Below, in pieces: positions 1-7,126 of a DNA stretch of 21,292 nt. Numbering within the stretch: the stretch's first letter is position 1; each line of letters opens with the position of its first letter. A program made the translations under genes and the position numbers. This stretch comes from Neisseriales bacterium (GTDB taxonomy: Bacteria; Pseudomonadota; Gammaproteobacteria; Burkholderiales; UBA11063): assembly GCA_008017145.1 (NCBI GenBank), contig SSGY01000218.1:1-21292 (forward strand), given 5' to 3'. The notes beneath the pieces are model-generated. The model was not told where the DNA came from and did no database searches. It worked only from the letters and a program-made list of their open reading frames with translations.

Positions 1-228
1 CTAAAACAACGAAGTAAGATTGAACCAACAATTGGGCTAATGAAGTCGAAATGTAGGATGGATTTGAATCGCTTAAAAGGCAGCATTGGTGATAAATTGA
101 ATGCTACTTTGGCAGCTATTGCCTATAACCTAAGGATGATCCTAAGGATTATTTTTTACTTTATTATTTATTGCTTATTTTTGCAAAGTAACCAAAAAAA
201 TTGCCAGCTAGTGAAAACTAACTGGTAA
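1..228 (+). CDS. IS5-family transposase, C-terminal end (5' part lies outside the window)
   Basis: The reading frame is open from base 1 and ends at TAA 226-228, so only the last 75 codons are present. The translation begins LKQRSKIEPTIGLMKSK and continues LKGSIGDKLNATLAAIAYNLR. This matches the end of IS5/IS1182-like DDE transposases. The R-(3)-E-(6)-K spacing of the IS5 signature is exact: R, then SKI, E, then PTIGLM, K. The E is the third acidic residue of the catalytic DDE triad. The family usually ends soon after the YNLR helix, but this frame continues about 25 hydrophobic and mixed residues. These last codons overlap a terminator for the opposite strand, so the tail may be flanking DNA read through from a truncated element. 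Whether the copy is intact cannot be judged, because its left end is missing. Confidence 0.85.
   Translation, partial: LKQRSKIEPTIGLMKSKCRMDLNRLKGSIGDKLNATLAAIAYNLRMILRIIFYFIIYCLFLQSNQKNCQLVKTNW
194..228 (-). terminator. Rho-independent terminator of the OMP/lipoprotein operon
   Basis: On the minus strand, arms at 228-217 and 212-201 form a 12-position stem with one A-C mismatch and one G-U pair around a TTTC loop. A run of seven T follows (200-194). It starts 15 bp beyond the stop of the lipoprotein gene at 243. The plus-strand side has no T-run, so it is oriented for the minus-strand operon. Confidence 0.75.
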
Positions 229-242
229 TTATTGGGGGTTAT

Positions 243-1121
243 TTAGCATCGACTATTTACTGAACCAACGTTGATAGTATTAACATTGCTACCAGTTGCA
301 ACCACCGTGCCATTTTCTAGGGTTTGGAGTTTAAAGCTAAATTGGCTGACTCCAGCTGGAATGCTCACCAGATAAGATACCACGGCGGGTTTAGCTAAAT
401 CGGTAGCACCGCTACCGCTGTTTCCAGTTAGCAATTGGGCATTACTCAGCAGATTGCCGCTACTATCCACCAACTGAATGGTGTTAAAGGCGGCACCAGC
501 ATTCGTTGAACTAACAGCGATACTAACGATAACAGTGGTTGCGCCACTCTCATTCGCCATCACCATGCTTGGATAATAAGGAGTTAATGCGTTGATACCG
601 CTTTCAGTATTAACAGGTAAATCTACCAAACCAATATTGGCAGTCAAAGAAAGGGTTGCGCTAGTGGCAGCTTTACTAAATAATGCTTTAGTTTCGCTAG
701 TTAATTTGCCAACTACCGAGGTGCTGGTCTGTGGTGTTGCCACTGTGGTAAAAGAACCAGGATGGCTGATTGGACTTGCCGCAATCGAAGCCATAATTTG
801 ACAACTTCCGTGCGCCGGAATGGTAGCACAATTACTTTGACTGGCTGAAGTTATAGTAATATTTCCATTAGTATAATTGCTTTCCGATGGCACACTGTAT
901 GTTAAACCAGTGGCTACGTAGTCGCTGCTATTGTTTATCATCAGAGGAACTTGCGTTGCAACTCCGGCAGGATATAGATTAGGTGCAGTTAAAGTTAGCA
1001 CTGCGTTACCAGTTGGGTTGGAATTCGATCCGGGAAGACAGCTACCTGCCGCGCTACAAGCGACCAAGGTTGTCACGCCGAGCAGCCCAAGTGTGGTTTT
1101 TAATAAATTGTTTAGTCTCAT
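243..1121 (-). CDS. Putative surface lipoprotein with an Ig-like Cys motif
   Basis: This gene encodes 292 aa. I chose ATG 1121, which gives MRLNNLLKTT and a lipoprotein signal with lipobox LVAC (modified Cys22). The longer frame starts with TTG at 1160, inside the upstream gene. The stop of the upstream gene at 1138 lies 16 bp before this start, and AGGAAAG at 1139-1133 is a plausible ribosome site. The mature part is rich in Ser, Thr, Gly and Asn, with few charged residues. One segment pairs two cysteines as NC-(n)-IPAHGSCQI. That resembles the C...L-A-G-SC-x-I pattern of Ig-like/ASH-type repeats in secreted bacterial proteins, but the match is by eye only. It is probably anchored in the outer membrane and co-transcribed with the beta-barrel gene before it. 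Its function is unknown. Its stop lies 14 bp from the transposase ORF. Confidence 0.75.
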   Translation of the reverse strand: MRLNNLLKTTLGLLGVTTLVACSAAGSCLPGSNSNPTGNAVLTLTAPNLYPAGVATQVPLMINNSSDYVATGLTYSVPSESNYTNGNITITSASQSNCATIPAHGSCQIMASIAASPISHPGSFTTVATPQTSTSVVGKLTSETKALFSKAATSATLSLTANIGLVDLPVNTESGINALTPYYPSMVMANESGATTVIVSIAVSSTNAGAAFNTIQLVDSSGNLLSNAQLLTGNSGSGATDLAKPAVVSYLVSIPAGVSQFSFKLQTLENGTVVATGSNVNTINVGSVNSRC

Positions 1122-1137
1122 GAGGATATTCTCTTTC

Positions 1138-1689
1138 CTAGAAGTTGTACTGAGTACCAAAAGTCACAACATTGGCGGTTCCACTATAAGTGTTTTGGAA
1201 TGGCACTAAAGCATAATCTTCAACCCTTAAATCAAAGTGTTGGCTTAATTTAAATGAGGCTCCGACACCAGCCAAACCTACGCCGTAGGTACTACTTAAA
1301 CCACTGCTGCATAAGATACAGTTACCGCTAGTTGGCGCTGTTCCGCTCCAGCTATTGCTACCAACGCCCAAGCCCAAACGTCCATAGAGTGAGAACAGAT
1401 TACTTAATGACAAGGTTCCTTTGAGCGCAACATCAAACACATTTTCGGTAACGGTGGTGCCAAATTGGGAACTTGGTAGCAAAGTATCGCCGATTTCGAT
1501 CGCTAAAGCATCATTGAAATTATAACCAGCATTGATTGAACCAGCCCATGAGCCAGTTGGTAAATTGTAGAGTTTGGCTATACCTGTATTGACATTGATA
1601 TAGGCGGGACTATTATCCTCAGCAAGCGCTAATCCAAAACTTCCGACACAAATTGCCGCTACAAGTAATTTACGATACAATACATTCAT
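1138..1689 (-). CDS. Small outer-membrane beta-barrel protein
   Basis: This gene encodes 183 aa from ATG 1689, with AGGA at 1700-1697 and a 7-nt spacer. Residues 1-23 form a signal peptide that probably ends in ALA before Glu24. The rest alternates short amphipathic beta segments (SINAGYNF, FDVALKGTLSL, YGRLGLGVG, GVGLAGVGASFKL, FDLRVEDYALVPF) with polar turns. It ends in FGTQYNF, with a C-terminal Phe as expected for an outer-membrane barrel recognised by the Bam machinery. The size and about eight strands fit the OmpA-barrel/OMP_b-brl class. Cys124 and Cys127 (CILC) lie in a predicted surface loop, which is unusual for these proteins. The gene leads a two-gene operon with the lipoprotein. 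Ligand and function cannot be told. Confidence 0.8.
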   Translation of the reverse strand: MNVLYRKLLVAAICVGSFGLALAEDNSPAYINVNTGIAKLYNLPTGSWAGSINAGYNFNDALAIEIGDTLLPSSQFGTTVTENVFDVALKGTLSLSNLFSLYGRLGLGVGSNSWSGTAPTSGNCILCSSGLSSTYGVGLAGVGASFKLSQHFDLRVEDYALVPFQNTYSGTANVVTFGTQYNF

Positions 1690-1969
1690 TTTATAATCCT
1701 GTCAAAATAAATTATGGCGTTTACATAGGAAACAACAAGCGTAACAGTCGGCGATGTCGTGCATCACGAAGTTGAAGATTGAAATTTCATGTGATAGCCT
1801 GAGTAGATATAAGTATTGGCAGGATTGTATAACAATAATAATTTTTTAACCATCCCCATTTTGGGGGATGTATTGTAAATTTCAAATTAAATCAAAATGA
1901 TGCAGAAACAAGCGACTGGGTAACTTAATGGAAGGCTTTAAAAACGTTGGATAATCTAACACAGTTCAC
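1690..1969 (-). promoter_or_regulatory. Leader/promoter region of the OMP operon with two small inverted repeats
   Basis: No gene is seen here. This stretch upstream of the beta-barrel gene must hold its promoter. A weak candidate on the minus strand is TTGTTA (1835-1830), an 18-bp spacer, then TATATC (1811-1806). Just upstream is a 7-bp GC-rich inverted repeat, CATCCCC (1851-1857) and GGGGATG (1864-1870), which stands out in AT-rich DNA. It has no T-run on either strand, so it is more likely an operator than a terminator. A shorter repeat TCGTG-CAT-CACGA occurs at 1757-1769, inside the expected leader. Confidence 0.35.
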
Positions 1970-2005
1970 AAAAAAGCGCGCATTAGTGTCTTAATAACGG
2001 CGCTT
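1970..2005 (-). terminator. Rho-independent terminator of the LuxR-type regulator gene
   Basis: Read on the minus strand, AAGCGC (2005-2000) pairs with GCGCTT (1979-1974). Inside it CGTTA pairs with TAATG, with one bulged C and a 9-nt loop. The stem runs into a TTTTTT tract (1975-1970). It lies about 60 bp after the regulator's stop at 2066. Confidence 0.75.
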
Positions 2006-2065
2006 CTCTATATCTTACATTGGCTAAATTCAAACTTTGGACAACTTGAACATGCAAAAAAGACT

Positions 2066-3421
2066 TTAATTATATTGCAAAATCCAGTTAGAGAGTTTTT
2101 CTTCGAGAATTATTACTGATGGACACCATAATGATTCAGGAATAGAAAATGGGAAACCATAAGACAAGGCAGTTTCTATAAGTAACTTCGTATTTACTTC
2201 GGGAAGGGAAAATTTGACGCATAATTGATGTTTAATTATTGTCGCTACTGTATCACGTTTTATTTCAAGAATCTCACCAATTTTTTCCTGCGTGATCCCA
2301 CAAGTCAATAAAAAAAGGACTTCTTCTTCTCGTTTTGATAATTTAATATTAAAGATATTTCTGACTGTTTTTTTCTGTTCTAAAATATCTTGAATATACT
2401 CATGATATCCAGCCAAGCGATAATCAAACGCAATACTTTGAATTGCTATTACATTACCACTAGAGTTAAAAACTGGGATATATGTCACTAGATAGCTCCT
2501 AATTCCTTTATCATAAGGCAAACTATCGATGAAGCTGGCGGGGTGTCCAGTTTTAAACACATATTGTTGAATTCGAAAAATTTTTCTGGCATAATGATGT
2601 ATCGAGGCTGCCGTTTTGTGGTTGTATCGCTCGCCAAAATACCAAGTTGTCAAGTCTAAACGTGAATAATACTTATAAGAGGTGCCGATTGTTTCATCCC
2701 AATGAGTTAACCCAACCGAATTTGCTGTCTTATTGGTTGCCATAACAGTTTCATAACGAAAATCTACAATGATGGCATACATAGATGCTGCAATACAAGT
2801 TTGGAAATAAGGTCGAACAATCTCCTGAATATATTGATCTGCTTGAGCTCGATCAAATGAAATACAATCTGAGGTTTTATCATTCAACCATTGACATTCA
2901 TTGAGAAAATAAATCTGTAAATAAGCTTCTTGGTTGTCTGAATTAAGCGTAGACAATAATTTAAAACTCTTGAACTTTAAATCTGATAATGCACGGATCA
3001 GTTTAATACACCTTTTGTCGAGAAAGATATATAGTTCATTAAAGTTGAGGCAGTATAAGACGTGATCAATCGCCCAAATTAATAAATTAATCATTACAGC
3101 TACGGATAATTGGTCACCAAGCATATATATCTTCAACTCTGCAGCACGCTCATTATCAGTATTTAAGATGCTAATAACTCCTGCCAGCTGAGAATCACGC
3201 TTATCAAACAAGCCTAACATAGCCCCTCGAGCATTTCCATCTACGCTCATAGAAGAGAAAATAACACTCCTATCAGACTCTACACCTAGAGTATCAATCG
3301 GATAATTTCTGTGGTACTCATTAAAAAATGAATTAATTATCATATCATCAGTATCACCAAATTTGCGTGCAAAATAATATGGTGCTATATACCAATCGGT
3401 ATCTTTAGTAAAATCAAGCAT
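2066..3421 (-). CDS. LuxR-type HTH regulator with PAS-like and possible GNAT-like domains
   Basis: This gene encodes 451 aa from ATG 3421. Residues 361-420 form a LuxR/GerE DNA-binding domain: LSKREEEVLFLL, a GITQEKIGEIL recognition unit and RDTVATIIKHQL. Residues of about 207-335 resemble a PAS sensor: YAIIVDFRYETVMATN, then a long helical insert, then YIPVFNSSGNVIAIQSIAFD. Residues of about 70-175 look like a degenerate GNAT fold: a strand LAGVISIL, then LKIYM, a helix, NELYIFLD, and a final YLQIYFLN. The acetyl-CoA loop (Q/R-x-x-G-x-A) is not conserved. A 30-residue tail follows the HTH. There is no receiver domain, autoinducer domain or membrane segment. The gene is alone between two terminators. 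A TATAAT at 3612-3607 could be its -10. The ligand and targets are unknown, and control of the upstream gcv genes is only a guess. Confidence 0.8.
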   Translation of the reverse strand: MLDFTKDTDWYIAPYYFARKFGDTDDMIINSFFNEYHRNYPIDTLGVESDRSVIFSSMSVDGNARGAMLGLFDKRDSQLAGVISILNTDNERAAELKIYMLGDQLSVAVMINLLIWAIDHVLYCLNFNELYIFLDKRCIKLIRALSDLKFKSFKLLSTLNSDNQEAYLQIYFLNECQWLNDKTSDCISFDRAQADQYIQEIVRPYFQTCIAASMYAIIVDFRYETVMATNKTANSVGLTHWDETIGTSYKYYSRLDLTTWYFGERYNHKTAASIHHYARKIFRIQQYVFKTGHPASFIDSLPYDKGIRSYLVTYIPVFNSSGNVIAIQSIAFDYRLAGYHEYIQDILEQKKTVRNIFNIKLSKREEEVLFLLTCGITQEKIGEILEIKRDTVATIIKHQLCVKFSLPEVNTKLLIETALSYGFPFSIPESLWCPSVIILEEKLSNWILQYN

Positions 3422-3638
3422 AATTTTATAATACCTACTGTCAACTTTCTCATCTCATTTGATTCTTAGAGGTGAAGTATTGATAAAAAAAGAATAAAGT
3501 GTGCGCATGGGAGTTCATAACTAGTTTTTTTGAAATACGACAAAATCACAGATTCAAAAACGATCAGTATAGTTAAACTTCAAATAATTCTTAGTGAATC
3601 CTCATTATTATACTCTTAAAAACAAAGTCCATGAATAC

Positions 3639-3674
3639 AAAAACCAACCGAAAATATAAATTACGGTTGGTTTT
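3639..3674 (-). terminator. Rho-independent terminator of gcvP
   Basis: On the minus strand, AAAACCAACCG (3674-3664) pairs perfectly with CGGTTGGTTTT (3650-3640) across a 13-nt loop, and the T-run is part of the distal arm. It begins 22 bp after the gcvP stop. Confidence 0.85.
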
Positions 3675-3695
3675 GCGTAAAATCACTTTATTGTT

Positions 3696-6515
3696 TTAGT
3701 TTAAATCAAAACAACTACACATAAAATTGCGATCGCCATGCGCATCATCAATCCGATTTACCGAAGGAAACACCTTGTTGCTCTCCAAGTTAACCATTGG
3801 AAAACAAGCAACTTGTTGTGAATACGGTTTATCCCAAGTCATTAAATCCGCTAATGTATGCGGTGCATTTTTCAATGGGTTATTAAGCTTATCAAAACCA
3901 CCATCTAGCACTTGTTTTACTTCAGCATAAATTGAAGCCATCGCAGCGATAAAACGATCCAATTCATCTTTGGACTCGCTCTCGGTAGGCTCAATCATCA
4001 AGGTACCCGGCACAGGGAATGACATAGTGGGTGCATGGAAACCATAATCCATTAAGCGCTTGGCAAAATCGACTTCAGTAATTCCACTTTCCGCTTTTAA
4101 TGGGCGTAAATCAATAATACACTCATGCGCAACTTTTTGATTTTGCCCAGTATATAAAATCGGGTAACCAATTTTAGCTAAATGATGTGCCACGTAATTA
4201 GCATTTAAAATAGCTGCTTTAGTTGATTGCTCAAGACCATACTCACCAAGCATTGTGATATACATCCAAGAAATTGCCAAGATTGAAGCGCTACCAAATG
4301 GAGCACTAGAGACAGCGCTGCGAGTTACATCGAATGCAGCATCAAAAATTGGATTTAACGGTAGGAAATCAACTAAGTGTTGTTTAACTCCGATTGGTCC
4401 CATACCAGGTCCACCGCCACCGTGAGGAATCGCAAAAGTTTTATGCAGATTCATGTGCGAAACATCCGCACCAAGTTCTGCAGGTTTAACTAATCCCACC
4501 AAAGCATTCAAATTAGCGCCATCCATATAAACTTGACCGCCATTATCATGAATAATCTGACAAATTTCCTTAATGCTGCCTTCAAATACACCATGCGTTG
4601 ATGGATAGGTAATCATTAAACATGCCAAGCGCTCACGATATTGCTCAGCTTTAACACGCATATCCGCAACTTCCACATTTCCTGACTCATCACAATTAAC
4701 CACGATAACTTCCATGCCCATCATTTGCGCCGTTGCTGGATTGGTACCATGCGCCGAGCGTGGAATCAAGCAGATATCACGAGTACCCTGTCCAATGCTT
4801 GCCTGATAGCGACGAATCGCTAATAAACCAGTATATTCACCCTGAGCACCAGAATTTGGCTGCATACACACATCATCAAAACCAGTGATATCTTTGAGTT
4901 GCTGTTTTAAACCATTAATTAACGTTACATAGCCTTGAACACTCTCACGTGGTGCAAATGGATGAATATTTGCCATTTGCGGCCAAGATAATGGCTCTAG
5001 CTCGGCTGCGGCATTTAATTTCATAGTACAAGAACCGAGCGGAATCATACTGTGCACTAAAGAAATATCTTTATTCTCCAAATATTTCAAATAGCGCATC
5101 ATTTTAGTTTCACTATGGTAGTTGCTAAACACTTCATGAGCTAGAATTGCATCTTGACGGTAAAGAGCGTTTTGATTAGCTAGTAAAACTTCTGGCTCAA
5201 CAACAATCAGCTCTTGATCATTGCAAATTAAACTTACCAAATCCTCGATTTCAGCAAGAGATGCACTTTCACCTACCGAAATAAATAATTTGCCATCATA
5301 CTCACCGATTGCATAGCCATTATCATTCAATTTAGTCATAAGAGCCGCAGAATCATTGTGTTCAAAACTTAAAGTGTCAAATAGACAATCTTGATTAAGT
5401 ACTTTAACTCCATAATGACGTAAATTATGTGCCAGTAGATTAGCGAAATAAGTAATGCGTTTAGCAATCGTTTTAAGTCCATCAGCACCATGATACGTCG
5501 CGTAGAATCCAGCCATATTAGCCAGTAATACTTGTGCGGTACAAATATTTGAAGTAGCTTTCTCACGACGAATATGCTGCTCGCGAGTTTGTAATGCCAT
5601 CCGTAATGCTTTTTTACCACGACTGTCAACCGAAACACCAATGATACGACCAGGCATTAAACGTTTGTAAGCATCTTTCGTTGCCATATAGGCTGCAGAA
5701 GGACCACCAAAACCAATAGGAATACCAAAACGTTGTGTAGAGCCAATTGCAATGTCAGCGCCCTGTGTTGCTGGAGATTTAAACAGTACTAAAGACATAA
5801 TATCACAAGCCATAACCACAATCAGTTTTGGTGCATGTTGTTTCCACTGACTAATTTGGTTGGTAAAATCTTTAGTAGTACCATATAAATCTGGATTTTG
5901 AATAAAACAACCAAATCCCTGAGTTGCATCAACTTGGCTAATATCAGTCACTACTAATTCAATTTCCAGATACTGTGCCCGAGTTTGCATAACACTTAAA
6001 GTTTGCGGAAAAATATTTTCATCCACAAAAAATTTATTCCCAGCATTTGGGTTTACTCGTTTAGCCATTGCCATAGCTTCCGCAGCCGCGGTTGCTTCAT
6101 CCAGCAAAGATGCATTAGCTAAATCAAATCCAGTTAAATCAATTAACATTTGTTGATAGTTTAATAACGCTTCCAGACGACCTTGTGAAACCTCTGCCTG
6201 ATACGGTGTATATGCAGTGTACCAACCTGGATTTTCAAAAACATTGCGCCGAATCACCGATGGAGTAATCGTATCGTAGTAACCTAAACCAATATAATTT
6301 TTATAGACTATATTGGCATCCAAAATTGCTTTAATTTCAGACAGTGCCTGATCTTCACTCAAACCAACCTTTTGAGTAGTTTTAGTTTTGCTGATTAAAT
6401 CAGTTGGTATAACCTGTTCAATAAACTGATCTAAGTTACTACAACCCAAATCATCTAACATCGCCGCTTGCTGCTGCTGACTAAGTCCGATGTGACGCTT
6501 ACAAAATTCATTCAT
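3696..6515 (-). CDS. gcvP: Glycine dehydrogenase (decarboxylating), P protein of the glycine cleavage system
   Basis: GcvP is the PLP enzyme that decarboxylates glycine and passes the aminomethyl group to the lipoyl arm of GcvH. The product is 939 aa, the single-chain homodimeric form (about 950 aa), rather than the split GcvPA/GcvPB form. The N-terminus RHIGLS, the middle block SLVHSMIPLGSCTMKLN and the PLP site HMNLHKTFAIPHGGGGPGMG are all present. Lys692 is the Schiff-base lysine. The C-terminal half also has IPRSAHGTNPA and the final GDRN region. ATG 6515 has AGGA (6527-6524) with an 8-nt spacer. It is the last gene of gcvT-gcvH-gcvP but is preceded by a terminator after gcvH, so its expression may be lower or separately controlled. 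It acts in the cytosol, supplying 5,10-methylene-THF, CO2, ammonia and NADH together with the T, H and L proteins. No lpd is in the window. Confidence 0.98.
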   Translation of the reverse strand: MNEFCKRHIGLSQQQQAAMLDDLGCSNLDQFIEQVIPTDLISKTKTTQKVGLSEDQALSEIKAILDANIVYKNYIGLGYYDTITPSVIRRNVFENPGWYTAYTPYQAEVSQGRLEALLNYQQMLIDLTGFDLANASLLDEATAAAEAMAMAKRVNPNAGNKFFVDENIFPQTLSVMQTRAQYLEIELVVTDISQVDATQGFGCFIQNPDLYGTTKDFTNQISQWKQHAPKLIVVMACDIMSLVLFKSPATQGADIAIGSTQRFGIPIGFGGPSAAYMATKDAYKRLMPGRIIGVSVDSRGKKALRMALQTREQHIRREKATSNICTAQVLLANMAGFYATYHGADGLKTIAKRITYFANLLAHNLRHYGVKVLNQDCLFDTLSFEHNDSAALMTKLNDNGYAIGEYDGKLFISVGESASLAEIEDLVSLICNDQELIVVEPEVLLANQNALYRQDAILAHEVFSNYHSETKMMRYLKYLENKDISLVHSMIPLGSCTMKLNAAAELEPLSWPQMANIHPFAPRESVQGYVTLINGLKQQLKDITGFDDVCMQPNSGAQGEYTGLLAIRRYQASIGQGTRDICLIPRSAHGTNPATAQMMGMEVIVVNCDESGNVEVADMRVKAEQYRERLACLMITYPSTHGVFEGSIKEICQIIHDNGGQVYMDGANLNALVGLVKPAELGADVSHMNLHKTFAIPHGGGGPGMGPIGVKQHLVDFLPLNPIFDAAFDVTRSAVSSAPFGSASILAISWMYITMLGEYGLEQSTKAAILNANYVAHHLAKIGYPILYTGQNQKVAHECIIDLRPLKAESGITEVDFAKRLMDYGFHAPTMSFPVPGTLMIEPTESESKDELDRFIAAMASIYAEVKQVLDGGFDKLNNPLKNAPHTLADLMTWDKPYSQQVACFPMVNLESNKVFPSVNRIDDAHGDRNFMCSCFDLN

Positions 6516-6552
6516 GCTAAGTATCCTATTTTATTCCAAAAACTAAACGTAT

Positions 6553-6583
6553 AAAAAAAACCCCGTTCAAAATCAAACAGGGT
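6553..6583 (-). terminator. Terminator/attenuator between gcvH and gcvP
   Basis: On the minus strand, ACCCTGTT (6583-6576) pairs with AACGGGGT (6567-6560). This is 8 bp with one G-U pair and an 8-nt loop, followed by an eight-T tract (6560-6553). It begins 15 bp after the gcvH stop and ends 37 bp before the gcvP ATG. Confidence 0.8.
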
Positions 6584-6598
6584 CTTCAATGGTATTTA

Positions 6599-6976
6599 TT
6601 AGCCAATCAGTGCTTTATACTTATCAGCACTCATCAAGCCGTCTAATTCTGCCACATCTACTAATTTTACTTTAAATAGCCATCCTGCTGCGTGTGGTTC
6701 GGTATTTGCTAACGTAGGATCTGCAACTACTTCATCGTTAATCTCAACAACCTCACCAGCAACTGGCGAATACAAATCTGAAGCCGCTTTCACCGATTCA
6801 ACAACACCGATTGTGTCACCTGTAGAAATACTGGTACCAACCGCAGGCAATTCTACATACACTAAATCACCCAAAAGTTCTTGAGCATGATTAGTAATCC
6901 CTACACTGACAACTCCATCCGCTTCAAGTCTAACCCACTCATGCGTATCGACAAATTTCATATCATTGCTATACAT
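6599..6976 (-). CDS. gcvH: Glycine cleavage system H protein
   Basis: GcvH is the lipoyl carrier that shuttles the aminomethyl group from GcvP to GcvT and returns reduced lipoamide to the L protein. The chosen start, ATG 6976 (MYSNDMKFVDTHEW), follows AGGAG at 6986-6982 with a 5-nt spacer. The ATG at 6994 would add six residues unlike the family and lacks such a site. The product is 125 aa, close to the usual 125-130. Lys63 in the VVESVKAASD motif is the lipoylation site. The surrounding beta-sandwich is complete, from THEWVRLE to the C-terminal DKYKALIG. It lies between gcvT (148-bp gap holding a large palindrome) and gcvP (terminator in the gap). Confidence 0.97.
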   Translation of the reverse strand: MYSNDMKFVDTHEWVRLEADGVVSVGITNHAQELLGDLVYVELPAVGTSISTGDTIGVVESVKAASDLYSPVAGEVVEINDEVVADPTLANTEPHAAGWLFKVKLVDVAELDGLMSADKYKALIG

Positions 6977-7021
6977 AATTGCTCCTTTAAGCATTAATTA
7001 AACATTTCTATAATATACTCA

Positions 7022-7126
7022 AACTGCCAGAATATGAAGCAGTAGCTAGGCACAAGGCGACGAAGTGTACAATGAGAAGTACATGAGGAGCCTTGTAACA
7101 ACGCTAATGCGATATAGTCTGCAGTT
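7022..7126. repeat. ~105-bp imperfect palindrome between gcvT and gcvH
   Basis: Left arm 7022-7070 and right arm 7126-7079 (read as reverse complement) align with roughly 70% identity and small gaps around an 8-nt centre (7071-7078). The best-conserved blocks are AACTGC with AGA, TAGC, ACAAGGC and GTAC. The outer arm covers the last codon position and stop of gcvT. The long, imperfect stem in an intergenic spacer resembles REP/MITE-like palindromic elements. I see no second copy in this window, so the repeat status is inferred from its form. It carries no ORF of its own. Confidence 0.6.

Noticed and set aside
1122..1160. N-terminal extension of the lipoprotein from TTG 1160
   Set aside because: It overlaps the upstream coding sequence and places 13 residues before an otherwise standard lipoprotein signal.
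1741..1810. Diverged second copy of the 7022-7126 palindrome
   Set aside because: Only short blocks such as CGAAGT, CATG and AGCCT line up. The similarity is too weak to claim.
5369..5641. Minus-strand open frame within gcvP, along with those at 7462-7650, 9189-9404, 19213-19623 and 20449-20826
   Set aside because: These lie wholly inside well-supported genes in other frames, with no family resemblance or ribosome sites.
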